NCBI GenBank assembly: GCA_030077755.1
Contig: JAQJZZ010000017.1
Location: 1,240,001 to 1,304,000, forward strand
Reading direction: 5' to 3'
Length of the DNA: 64,000 nucleotides
Source: Filosporella fistucella
Lineage: Eukaryota; Ascomycota; Leotiomycetes; Helotiales
Within the stretch, counting starts at the first letter, position 1; every line of letters begins with the position of its first letter. Shown here piece after piece: positions 20,707 to 30,348 of this stretch. The notes beneath the pieces are model-generated. The model ran no database searches, was not told the origin of the DNA, and worked only from the letters and a program-made list of their open reading frames with translations. A program made the position numbers and the translations under genes.

Positions 20707-20984
20707 GTTGGCGATTTCTTAAGAAAGTGGATTTTTGTAACAGAGTAGATGATTGAACTTTATATACAAAACAGTTATAAATCAAGATGCTAAAATCTGA
20801 CAGGATTGAGTAAATAGGTAGGATGTAGATTGTCAAACTCGTGATATTTGACTGCTACCCCACTTTTGACTAATGCCTCGCCCTTTATGATTATCCCACC
20901 TTCCCTAGACAATTCAAGTCCATACTTAGCGTCTGTTTGAAGATTCTAGAATAAGGCTGTATCTCGTTCTACTTGACACATCAA
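20707..20984. promoter_or_regulatory. Divergent promoter, acyltransferase-like / GNAT genes
   Basis: A 278-bp spacer separates two divergent start codons whose products both handle acyl groups. No motif stands out. Confidence 0.4.
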
Positions 20985-21671
20985 ATGAACTCCCCAGTAA
21001 TCGCTTTCCAACCGGCAGCCGGCAATTTGTTGGGATACAACCTTACTCTTCCAGCAACAGACATATCCCAATCGGGGGATATCCCACAAATCTTTCGTGA
21101 TGCCATGACTGTGCGGGAAACCGTTTTTGTGAGAGAGCAACGTGCAGTCCCTTTACAACATCATATAGACCGTGATGATGCTCGTTCTTGCCACTGGGCT
21201 CTATATTGGACGCCCACCCACAAGCCGATAGGCACTGTGCGTCTCGTTCCTGCTCCGCATCATCCTCATCCGGAACCAGGCGCAAAGTTTGAAGCTCCAG
21301 GTGAAGACATCCCATCAACTGATGCGAAGACATTATTCTCAGCTCCGTTACCATTACACACGCAAGATCGTGTCACCAGTTTGCATGATGGGAAAGAGTT
21401 ATTTGTAAAACTGGGACGACTATGTATTGTACAGGAATTCAGAGGACATCACTATGCGGATTTGCTGATTCAGGAAGCTTTGAGTTGGGTTAAGAAGAAC
21501 CCGGAGTTTGCGGCAGGGGAGACGGGAATGGATTGGAATGGATTAGTAGGTATTCATGCTCAAGAAGGGGCTGTGAGAACTTGGGAAAGAAATGGGTTTG
21601 TCGTTGATGAGGCAATGGGAACTTGGTTTGAAGGAGGCATTAGGCATCTTGGGATGTTTCAAAGGTTATAG
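20985..21671 (+). CDS. GNAT-family N-acetyltransferase
   Basis: A 228-residue intronless protein. The ATG at 20985 is used because the frame upstream opens with TTG. Typical blocks are FRDAMTVRETVFVREQRAVP (the leading helix), HIDRDDARSCHWALYW, PIGTVRLVP (beta strand 4 region), KLGRLCIVQEFRGHHYADLL (motif A with the R/Q-x-x-G-x-G/A-like acetyl-CoA loop, here EFRGHHYADLL), and VGIHAQEGAVRTWERNGFVV. This resembles fungal proteins related to bacterial YjcF/ElaA-type GNATs. The substrate is unknown. Confidence 0.87.
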   Translation: MNSPVIAFQPAAGNLLGYNLTLPATDISQSGDIPQIFRDAMTVRETVFVREQRAVPLQHHIDRDDARSCHWALYWTPTHKPIGTVRLVPAPHHPHPEPGAKFEAPGEDIPSTDAKTLFSAPLPLHTQDRVTSLHDGKELFVKLGRLCIVQEFRGHHYADLLIQEALSWVKKNPEFAAGETGMDWNGLVGIHAQEGAVRTWERNGFVVDEAMGTWFEGGIRHLGMFQRL

Positions 21672-21797
21672 AACCAGCCGCCACTACAAGCTTCAAAATT
21701 TGCTTCTCGTTACAGCTGTCTCAAGGCCTGATAGTCATTGCAAAGAGTCTCCCCCACTGGGCCAAACCATTCCCTTCCCCTTCAGCCATATCATACC

Positions 21798-22034
21798 TCA
21801 ATGCGTCTTCATAATCCAACCTTTCCGCGCTGAGAATCGAAGATATTCTTGGGGACCATTTTCGGGAAGCAGTAACATTTCGACTAATGCGACACAGGCA
21901 TCACCAGAGCATAGACAGGTTGTGACTTGTATGGCTTTGAGGGCCAGCGTAGTACAGTGCATCGTCGCATATTCTGAATCGTCCTCTTCCTTGCGTATCT
22001 GCGCTACCTGCGCTGCCAATTTCTTCTGGGACAT
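21798..22034 (-). CDS. Possible small protein, unknown
   Basis: A 78-residue frame starts with an ATG 88 bp after the Fta1 stop codon in the same orientation. It opens MSQKKLAAQVAQIRKEEDDS, a charged helix, followed by a hydrophobic middle (ALKAIQVTTCLCSGDACVAL, VEMLLLPENG) and a basic end. The composition looks protein-like, but I know no family for it and there is no second line of support. It could be the last exon of something larger or chance. Confidence 0.35.
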   Translation of the reverse strand: MSQKKLAAQVAQIRKEEDDSEYATMHCTTLALKAIQVTTCLCSGDACVALVEMLLLPENGPQEYLRFSARKGWIMKTH

Positions 22035-22122
22035 ATCGAGTTGATGCGAGTTTTGTAGTGAATCTCAGGATCCTTGGACGAGTGACGAAGCTCACTGTCA
22101 AAAAGGATGTGCTTTCTTGCCT

Positions 22123-23160
22123 TCAAGTATTTGAAACTTCCTTTATCCGAAGTGTCCCCACTGCTGTCTCTACCAAATTGTTGATCAACCTCCGTGTTGC
22201 GCGTCCGTGAGGATTGCCGTCGTTGATACTCTGGGGGTAAGTAATCTTGATCTTACCCTCTCCACCCAAGACAAATGCTCCACAGGCAATCCTCAAAATC
22301 TTGACGTTTTCGTGTCGTAAATCTAGTGCCATATTGCCTTTGATATATGTAACTAGGGCATTGAAAAATGGACCTGACGCCGACCCATCCTCGACATTCT
22401 TACCCCTCGCAACCATCCTTGGTAAATCTTCTCTTGCTATGTTGATGTCAATCGTTTTCAAGGAGGAACTTGGACGATCGAATCCAACGATGATGACAAT
22501 ATCCTTGATTGTTGATCTCAAACTTCTACTTCTTCCAATGATATCCATTGGCTCTCCCTCTTCATCAACTGACAAGTCCGAGAGATATTGCTCGAAAGTC
22601 CTCGTTAGAAACTGTCCTGAAAGATGTAATTGAGAGACCCTCGCATCAAACGTTGTCGCCAGAAACTCGGTAAATGTGTCTCTTAGAGAACTGGGCATCT
22701 TGGACAGTAGTAGTGGAAAATGTTGAAGGCGAGTTTCTTCCCCCCGAATGATTGATATGTCTTGACTGAATTTATCCTCTTTTAATAGGATAGCCCTGTA
22801 GGCTATCTTCTCGTACGTGATAGTAACAATCATACCTCTGCTTCCAGCAAGGTTCATGGTTGTTTCATCATATAATTGAGTCTCATCATCCATTGACCAT
22901 GCTTCTTCCTCAGGCAGGATTTTCCATGTGACGGTTTGCAAGGAGCCAACTCGAGCCAGTACATCCTCATCTTGTGCTAAACCCACTCGAACACCTCGAA
23001 GTACTTCTCCTGCTAGGATATCTCGAAAACGTTTGGCATGTTGACGGAGGGTAGTGTTATCCAATTGAGTTTCGGTGCGAATATGGAAAGGAGAGACACG
23101 ATGGAGACAAAAGGTTGTGTAGTATAGAGGGTATTGTTGGGCGAGATCTTCAGGCGCCAT
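22123..23160 (-). CDS. Kinetochore protein Fta1/CENP-L family (Sim4 complex)
   Basis: A 345-residue intronless protein. The N-terminal pattern PLYYTTFCLHRVSPFH, then TTLRQHAKRFRDILAGEVLR and GVRVGL, is the signature of Fta1, the fungal CENP-L subunit of the Sim4/CCAN inner kinetochore. The C-terminal half contains FFNALVTYIKGNMALDLRHE and VKILRIACGAFVLGGEGKIK, which end in the family's last strand-helix unit. CENP-L pairs with CENP-N to bind centromeric nucleosomes. Length and order are normal. It is transcribed away from the DUF302 gene. Confidence 0.88.
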   Translation of the reverse strand: MAPEDLAQQYPLYYTTFCLHRVSPFHIRTETQLDNTTLRQHAKRFRDILAGEVLRGVRVGLAQDEDVLARVGSLQTVTWKILPEEEAWSMDDETQLYDETTMNLAGSRGMIVTITYEKIAYRAILLKEDKFSQDISIIRGEETRLQHFPLLLSKMPSSLRDTFTEFLATTFDARVSQLHLSGQFLTRTFEQYLSDLSVDEEGEPMDIIGRSRSLRSTIKDIVIIVGFDRPSSSLKTIDINIAREDLPRMVARGKNVEDGSASGPFFNALVTYIKGNMALDLRHENVKILRIACGAFVLGGEGKIKITYPQSINDGNPHGRATRRLINNLVETAVGTLRIKEVSNT

Positions 23161-24297
23161 ATTGATCTGATGGTGTCGAGTTGCGATTGTCCTTTGATGT
23201 GGTTCTATGATCCAGGAAGAGTGGTGATTATATGTGCAACCCCGCGTTGACAGCCAAAAGTGTGCTCGACGCGTTTTTACGCGTTTTTTTTGGAATTACG
23301 ATATCTCTCCAACAGAAAATTCACCGGATATATGAAAGACTTCGGTTTTGAGGCACATTCAGAACAGCTCTTGATTCATGCGAGTGAAGATGTCGTTGAA
23401 ATATTCGCTTAGATACTTCACGGGAAGCCAGGACCTCGGGATTGATTGGCTCCAAAGCCATCCTCAGCCCCCTCCATTTCATGATTTACCTACTCACTCC
23501 TACCTTCATCGTCTGACAAACCTGGGTATTCGAGGTACGATCCTCTTATAACTCCATCTTCACGGCGTAGTAGAACCTCATAACGCGTCCGAAACAGAAC
23601 ATTCCCAAACGACAACCTATAACTCTTCCTAACCTCACATTCTCCACCTCATCAGAATGGGCAAACCAAATTGTCTCGGCAGATATCACCAATCTGAAAC
23701 CACCTCTTTCATCAAGGTCTGCTCAGGGTCGAGACGCCATTCTTGCCCATACCCGTGGTCAATTAGGTTATTGTTGTAAGGAATGGACGCAAACTAATCA
23801 TCTCCTTTATTTCGCAAACATAGTTGTCTATCATGGTCTTGATGAAAAGGGAGATAGGCTGTTATAGACTTGTACAAATTGTTATTATCGTATTAAACCT
23901 GTAAGCAAATGTGGTGCTCGTCCTATAGACCCGAAGAAACCGGTGCCTACAGAATCTCGACCCCACGTTTCAATAGGCCATCAATCTGTTGTTCGCCCAC
24001 CAAACAGTCGACCACGGAGTCAATTTGAAGATATGTCATTCATCCCAGGAATTTTGCACATATTGCGCTAGATCTTATGGCTTTTGCGAAAGCGAGAAGA
24101 CTCTGGGCAATCGTGATGTGATCTACGAGACTTGATTAGTGATCGACCTCCTCTCCTCGGTAAAGCTTGTTTATAAAGGGAGAGGAATTTCACTATATTG
24201 GAAAGATACATATCAACCGCTTGAGGTCCATTTCTCAATTACCTTATTCGGTTACCGTAACAGTTTCTTCTTCACATATTAACTCGTGGTTACAGTC
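23161..24297. other. Intergenic with an unresolved coding-like stretch
   Basis: About 1.1 kb separates the CENP-L start from the DUF302 start. It contains the uncertain gene model described at 23378-23867 and an in-frame continuation to about 24072. Otherwise it has no recognisable gene. Confidence 0.4.
23378..23867 (+). CDS. Uncertain small gene or gene remnant, unknown family
   Basis: From ATG 23378 the frame reads MRVKMSLKYSLRYFTGSQDL and on to HRLTNLGIR, then a GTACGA donor. A 39-bp intron ending GTAGTAG would lead in phase to NLITRPKQNIPKRQPITLPN and SEWANQIVSADITNLKPPLS. A second intron (GTAAGG at about 23777, ACATAG, with a CTAAT branch site) leads to VYHGLDEKGDRLL and a TAG stop at 23865. 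If the TAG is read past, the frame stays open to about 24072 with TCTNCYYRIKPVSKCGARP. The first intron is unusually short. I recognise no family, so this may be a real short gene or a decaying one. Confidence 0.25.
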
Positions 24298-24883
24298 ATG
24301 GCTCAGAGTCCAGTCAAAAAGGTTGAACATTTCGCCGTCGGACGGGTCACAGCCAAATCCCCAAAACTGTACGACGATGTGCTGGAAGCGATATACTCAT
24401 CGATTGGACGACCAGATGGTGGGGAGAGACTGAAAGCTATCATGCAAGCTGTTCTAGGCTCACCTAATGCCGACGGCTTCATTGACACAGTAGAGAAATT
24501 CGTAGGACTTCATGATTTCATGTTCTTCCAAGTATGTTACAAATCATACCTCATTTGACAGAGAATAAACCTCTAATCCTTTCAAGGAATTCAATCACGG
24601 GGTTTGGATACCGCTGTTTGGTGTAGGAAATGGTCTGAAATCCAAGCGGATAATTCTTGGCAATCCATTGATAGCTATCACCATGATCAAAAGGGATCTC
24701 ACTGCTGGTCTATCTGTTCCAGTCGAGATCATGGTGATGGAGAAAGAAACTGGTGGAACCGAGATAATTTACAATCTTCCAAGCGGGTTAATTGCGGGGC
24801 TGAATCGAGACGCAGAATTGCTTGAAGCCGTGGGTGTACTGGACCAGAAGCTTGAGGCTTTTGTGACATTTGTTCTGACATGA
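24298..24883 (+). CDS. DUF302-like conserved protein
   Basis: Exons are 24298-24531 and 24587-24883, giving 176 residues. The protein has GLHDFMFFQEFNHGVWIPLF across the splice, then KSKRIILGNPLIAITMIKRD and LTAGLSVPVEIMVME, a pattern seen in fungal proteins with the DUF302 (TT1751-like) fold. There is no signal peptide and no membrane segment. The biochemical role is unknown for the family; some relatives bind or react with small molecules. The intron has GTATGT and TTTCAAG ends. Confidence 0.75.
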
Positions 24884-25572
24884 TGGGAAGAGTCATGGAA
24901 GTATGGTATGAGGACATGAGAAAGGGGCGTTTGACAGAGGTGTCCTGGGGAAAGGTCCCACACATGCACTGAGAAACGAGACACCTTCAATGTAATTTCA
25001 CAGTCTATTCGCCTTGTACTTCCTGCCTCTCCGTGTAGTCTCGCTGGGACAATTCAATGGCGGTCTGAAGCGTGGGGCTTTAGGTAATATATCGTCATGG
25101 TCTCGCTTGCCTTTGGCCGATTCAAAAAGCCAAAAAATAGAAGAAAGAATATACAATGAATTCTTTTTTTGAAAAAAAAAGATGCAAAACTCCAGTACCT
25201 CCCTTCGAAATGGGAGATACCTTAGAAAAACTGGCGGTCCAGCTTTTTGAAGTTCGTACGTTCGTGGTGAGTCACTCGGAATTTTTTTCGAACTGTTGGC
25301 CAAAGTCTCTGATTCCTCCTCACAGTTTGACTTGACCACTCCACCAGGGGAATGGCACCTCCTGCTTAACACTCCCACGGCTTATTTGTTGACATAAGGC
25401 AACTCCTGTGGGATTTTACCACATGACTTTCTCCCTACCGCGTCCGGAAGTAGTCTTGCCCTCTCTTAGAGTTTGAACCATACTTGGGAGGAACAACTGA
25501 CGGTATTGAGACTCCAAGCACAGAATTGTTGCACATTGAAAGGAAGAAAGGTTCAAACCACGTGTTATTGAC
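24884..25572. other. Intergenic between convergent genes
   Basis: About 690 bp. The frame at 24998-25378 (-) is open but has low-complexity Phe and Lys runs coming from an A-tract (25160-25180) and no protein family character. I see no RNA gene. Confidence 0.4.
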
Positions 25573-27705
25573 TTAGTCATTCGATTCCCAGGAGTTCCAG
25601 GGCTGCTCGCTCATCATCCACCCCATTGAAGTAAACAAATCCAAATCGTCCATCCCCAACCCCATAAACTCTGTGTCCGCCGGCAGCACCTGCAGTGATG
25701 ATGGCTCCTCAGGCAATGACGCTGCCGCTTGAACCTCTGGCTCCGTTGCAGCACTCGGTATGATAGCCTTCTCACCTGTACGAGATGCACTTTCAACAGC
25801 CCTGTGATACTTCCACATACAATCATACCTATGGCTCATACTCATCCCAGCCTGAACACTTAGCTCCAAAGGATCTGGAGTACTACCTATCCAAGGAGCA
25901 CCTCCACCCATTGTTCGCCATTGTGGTGGAACTCTTGTAGCTATGCGCGAAGCCAGATCTCCATCCTGAATACTCACCCTTCTGGCCGCGAGTATACTAG
26001 CATTGAATAGAGCTTTTCCGTGTTCAGGATTGATGCAAGCGGCGAAAGAGCTATTGAGAAGCTTGAGGAGAACGAATATCGCTGAGAAGGTGATTTGAGC
26101 TAGAAAGTTATTGATATGCTCCAGTAGAGTTCCTTCTGAAGTCTCAAAGTCCATGACTGTTTGTAGGAGAGTGCATGCTGCTTCATATAGCTTGCCCAGA
26201 GCTACTTCCTTATTTGGTGAAGAACCTAGGAAGAAAGCAAACACATTGAAGTGAAGGTTTGCGGCGAGCAAATGCAATCTAGTAACCACTATATGGTGTC
26301 AGATATGGTTATGGTGTCTTGCAGCCACATACTACTGGTTTGATGTCCTATCTTTTTGTCGAGGGCCTGGTAATCTCTGCGTAGTTGATCCAAAGCGGAC
26401 TCTCTCTGTGCGACAGCTACCAACCCCATGGGATCAGACACATCACAGTAGAGTATTTTAGTAGCTGTATTACAGAATTGGGAGATTTTCAGTTGATCTA
26501 CCAATCCTTTGAAGGCAATATCAGATGGGAGCAAGAAGTCATGTCTCAATATTCGATCGTGCATTGACAGGGGCGGAAGTCCGTATACACAAGACATACT
26601 GCATATCATCAGCTCATATAATATAGGAAAGGTCTAGCCAGTACTTCTCTGCAACAATATTGCATGCCATCCATGTCACTCGCCGATCACTCTGCTCCGA
26701 ATCGGGCAACGCTCGGCCTGGCGGCAGATCTGTTGACAACGGCAGATGAAGCATGTTTATCACTGCTATCTGCATCATCATTCCACTTAAATTGTACGAG
26801 GGATCTGTAAAGCTTTGTATCACGGGGATAGGCCAAAGACAAATCAGGCAAAGCGCTTTGACATTGTGATATGGTTGAGTGACTGCTATTATTGTTGACC
26901 ACAAAAGCTTGTTGTAGTCGTCCGCAATATCCCGGAGTAGATTCGGTCGTGATTTGAATCTACGCGCAGCTACCATCACTATCGACCAACCAAGAAGTTG
27001 TGAGAGGTTGAAATAGTGATCGGGGCCATATTGGGAATCTAAAATTGGCAAGAAGTGGTGGTAGGATGCAAAATACCTGCAATTCATTAATACCCCGAGA
27101 CTCGGCAGAACAATGTGCACTTACTCTTTGTACAGATCATCTAAAGTCTCACCCGTGAGAATATGACTTCCGAGCTTTCGGAACTTTGTTGAGACTGAAT
27201 GGGCAGCAATATCATGTGATTGTGCAAGAGTTGACCGATTGTCCCGCTTTTGGTTATCCGTTTGTGACCCAGATGCTTGCCGTAATTGCCTTTTCAAATC
27301 ATCAATTTCAATCTGCATCTGAGCATATTTACTGGCTTCAATTAGTAGTTGATCTTGCTTCTAGGAAAAGAAACCTTCTCTCGTTTCCCAACAACTCGTT
27401 TGAACTCCTTTCCCACATCGCAAGTCTTCCCCAGGCGGCGACAACGTGAGCAGGCAGAGAACGGGCTTTGGACGACATCACAACGGAGCTAGTTTGTATG
27501 TCAACTTTTGGATCAACCTATATTGATAGAAGAGCGATACCTTTTGCTGCCGACAATTATTGCAGGACCTCTTGACGGGTCTCACTCTGCTCTGGCTAGG
27601 AGCAGTTTGCTCTGAATTCTTTTTACCACCAGCTGTGCGAGGTTCAGAGCCCTCTTCATCACTTGAGGAGCCCATTCGGGTATCATTTATTGAGTCTGTT
27701 CCCAT
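25573..27705 (-). CDS. Zn2Cys6 transcription factor with fungal-specific TF domain, six exons
   Basis: Exons are 27705-27541, 27488-27375, 27318-27125, 27076-26645, 26598-26333 and 26288-25573, giving 628 residues. The binuclear zinc cluster is split by intron 1: CNNCRQQK then LRCDVV...CSRCRRLGKTC, with Cys at about 48, 51, 58, 68, 71 and 78. A linker and coiled coil follow (MQIEIDDLKRQLRQ). The fungal-specific TF domain covers about 160-400: YFASYHHFLPILD, LLGWSIVMVAARRF, WPIPVIQSFTDPSYNLSGMM, DRRVTWMACNIVAE, and YGLPPLSMHD. The C-terminus is acidic with Trp (DDLDLFTSMGWMMSEQPWNS), a likely activation region. The role is nuclear regulation of unknown targets. All six exons keep phase with good splice sites. 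Confidence 0.92.
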
Positions 27706-27999
27706 CCTATGAGCCTCTTCATCGAATTGTCATGGGAGGTATAAATTGCTAGAGGTTGAAGTCCTCCAAGCAAACCGATAAGCTAACGGAATTTTAGTGT
27801 AGTGTGGCGGTGGTGCAGGGGATGGGAAGCCTATAAGAGCCTATATTTGGCGAGTGTCACTGTGGGAAATTCGTTAGAGCCCCTGGAACGACGAAGCTGG
27901 TCGAAACTGGCCATAGAAATGGAATAGCAAACCATATCTCTGTGCAAAATGCCATATTCTATCAACAATTTCCGTCATCTCTAACCTACAAATGACGGA

Positions 28000-29088
28000 T
28001 TATACCTTCTTCTCCCACACCTCAGCTTCTTTGGCCCATTGCTCTGCCTTCGTCCTCAGAATACTCACCTTCACAGTCTTCAACTCTTTCCACTTCTCTC
28101 CCAACGTCTGCAAAATCTCCTTTGAAAGTCCCACATCTCCGCCATCTTTGATCTTCTCCACCAAATCTACCCCTGGCACACCAACAATCTCGAGCACCTC
28201 AATGTCCCTAGCCTTCTCACCCAACTTTCCAAAGAAATCCTCCCATCCTTTCTCAACATCCACAGAAGCACTCAGAATCTTCACTTTCTCACAAGCGTCC
28301 AACACTTTCCCCACATCCTCAAGAGTAATCTCATACATCGTAACATCAACCATGACCAAACTCTTACCAACACTAATCAACTTCTCTACCAACGCTTTGG
28401 CGTCTTTCCCTCCAGCCGGCCTGATTCCCTCCTCAGTTCCCTCTCTATCATCCTCATCTTCCGTAACATCAGGACTAGAGATACTCAACGTAAGCGCCAC
28501 CAACCCATCCTTCACACATTCCACCAACTCCTTACTAGGCACACTCTTGTAGAACTCCGGATCAGAATGTCTATACGTATAATTGCATTCCAGGAACCTC
28601 AAACTACCACTCAACTCTCCCTGTAAATCCTCCCAGAAACCAGCTGGGCCAAAGACATCAAGAAGATGCAGCTCTGTCAAGGCAATCTGATACCTGAAAA
28701 ACGTGACGGCGTCCTCGCGAGCATAACCCGTGGTCCCGGAGAGCAGTTGCGAGTAGATGGTTATGGATTTGAGACCCTGCAATTTCTTGCCAAGCTCGAC
28801 GAGGAAGCCGGGTGGGTAGCCGAGGGAGAACAGTTCCAAGGTGAGGCTCTTGATTGAGTTCGGGAGGTCCGGGACGGAGAAAGGTTGCTCGAGAAGATTG
28901 GTATACTCGTCGAGTTTGATATCGGAGGTGAGAATCAATGCACCGAGTCCAGCGGTGAAAGCTTCAGAAGGAAACGTGGGGAGATTGAACGATTGGAGGG
29001 GTATCTGAGCTGCCTGAGCTTGGGCGGGTGGAACTGGGGTTGTAGACTCTAAGGTGGTCGCTTTGGTGGAGAGATATTCGGCAGACAT
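28000..29088 (-). CDS. Conserved leucine-rich (RNI-like) protein, function unknown
   Basis: A 362-residue intronless frame with ATG at 29088. The protein has repeated leucine-rich strand/helix units (IKSLTLELFSLGYPPGFLVE, LKSITIYSQLL, LTELHLLDVFGPAGFWEDL, LRFLECNYTYRH, LVALTLSISSPDV, LVMVDVTMYEITLEDVGKVL, VKILSASVDVEKGW, IEVLEIVGVPGVDLVEK, LKTVKVSILRTKAEQWAKEA). Their spacing suggests a ribonuclease-inhibitor-like fold such as that of F-box LRR proteins, but no F-box is visible at the N-terminus. The middle has a very acidic loop (PDVTEDEDDREGTEEG). I know no named orthologue. Confidence 0.78.
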   Translation of the reverse strand: MSAEYLSTKATTLESTTPVPPAQAQAAQIPLQSFNLPTFPSEAFTAGLGALILTSDIKLDEYTNLLEQPFSVPDLPNSIKSLTLELFSLGYPPGFLVELGKKLQGLKSITIYSQLLSGTTGYAREDAVTFFRYQIALTELHLLDVFGPAGFWEDLQGELSGSLRFLECNYTYRHSDPEFYKSVPSKELVECVKDGLVALTLSISSPDVTEDEDDREGTEEGIRPAGGKDAKALVEKLISVGKSLVMVDVTMYEITLEDVGKVLDACEKVKILSASVDVEKGWEDFFGKLGEKARDIEVLEIVGVPGVDLVEKIKDGGDVGLSKEILQTLGEKWKELKTVKVSILRTKAEQWAKEAEVWEKKV

Positions 29089-29130
29089 GATTGCGATTGA
29101 ATTGAGATAGAGGATAGGAAGGTATAAAGA

Positions 29131-29166
29131 TGTATATGTATATATAAATATATATGTATATATATG
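29131..29166. repeat. AT-rich microsatellite (TATATG/TATA)
   Basis: Alternating TA/TG dinucleotides lie just upstream of the leucine-rich gene start. They could act as a TATA-like or nucleosome-free tract. Confidence 0.7.
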
Positions 29167-29575
29167 ATGAGAAAAGCAATCAGATACTTATATGCTTATA
29201 TAGACGTCAAGAAGATGGAAAGAACAAGAACAATAGAGATACTTTCCTGCGTGTAGGGAGGGTATGAAGTTGGCTGTGCGAGGGTGCTTCTCAAGTGAGG
29301 AGAAGACAGGGGTCAAGTGTGGGGTAATCATGGTAATTCAACGCTGCGGAGAATTTCTGGCTGATCAATTCGGATACACGAAATAGAGTGCGACCAATCG
29401 ATTGCGAAAGAGGTCAAGAATTCTGTGTACGCGTACTGTAGTCAAGAAGAACTGCATCTCCTGTTGCAACTTCTCATGCAAGCAAAATGGAAGCTGGCAA
29501 AACAAAGATCACGGCAACTGTGTTTCTGGTGGCGTCACCATCAAACCAACCTGTTTAAATCTGAGATAGCGGGTG

Positions 29576-29606
29576 GGGCTGGCCTGGCCTGGCCTGGGCT
29601 GGCTGG
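29576..29606. repeat. CTGGC tandem repeat
   Basis: Repeated GGCCT/GGGCT units are seen in non-coding DNA. Confidence 0.65.
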
Positions 29607-29632
29607 GTTGTGCCTGACTGCACACCTGCTTC

Positions 29633-29662
29633 CCTACCTACATACCTACCTACCTACCTACA
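29633..29662. repeat. CTAC tandem repeat (TACC motif)
   Basis: CCTACCTACATACC followed by repeated TACC units. It is the same motif that recurs in both orientations across the 33-50 kb block. Confidence 0.65.
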
Positions 29663-30348
29663 CCTTCACGATCCTATCATCTCCTCCACCTTTGATCATG
29701 AATAAACAGCCTGAAATACTCACACCTGGCAGTTGCTTCTCCCTTACCCGTCGAATCTATATAAACATGTCCATGTATCCAGGTACTTGCCCTTTGCCAT
29801 CCACAAATTGTCTTATCAGCTTGCTTAGAATAGGTACTTCCTAGATACAGTATTGGTCTGGAAAGCGACCTAAGCCGCTTCGCGAAATTGCACCCATAGC
29901 TAGTTTCCGCACTTCAACCTCACAGGAATCTCATGCAAACACCTCCAGTTTACGAAACGGCATCATCTCTATCATTCATTCAACTAATTCATCGCTACTT
30001 TCTTCGCTACTTGTATCGTACATATATCTCTGCCTCCAGCGCCGAAAGAAATCCCCCAATGCGAAACTCCGAAACAATGTGCGCAATGCCCGCGCGGAAA
30101 CAGTACAAAAATCAGATTATGTTACATGGTGGTATCTTCACATGGTAGAAAAGAAATCGGTCATGTCGAAAGCTATAGTACAAGAAACAGAAACCATCAT
30201 CTAGCGATTGTGTCGGGAAACACGTCAAGGACCAAGCGGTGTGAAAATGACAACCTTCTGCATCGGAGCGATATACTCGCAATATAGGACTGAAAGAGAG
30301 AGGAGACGTCGGGTTAGCGACGTATCCGATGGCACACGGCTGGCTGGC

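Larger units (their letters stand above)
29089..30348. other. Intergenic with simple repeats
   Basis: The 1.26 kb holds no credible gene. It contains an AT microsatellite (about 29131-29166), a CTGGC tandem run (about 29576-29606) and a CTAC run (about 29633-29662). It includes the promoter of the leucine-rich gene and the 3' UTR of the PAS-like Zn2Cys6 gene. Confidence 0.5.

Noticed and set aside
24998..25378. 126-codon minus frame
   Set aside because: Phe/Lys runs come from an A/T tract; no homology character and unsuitable context between convergent genes.
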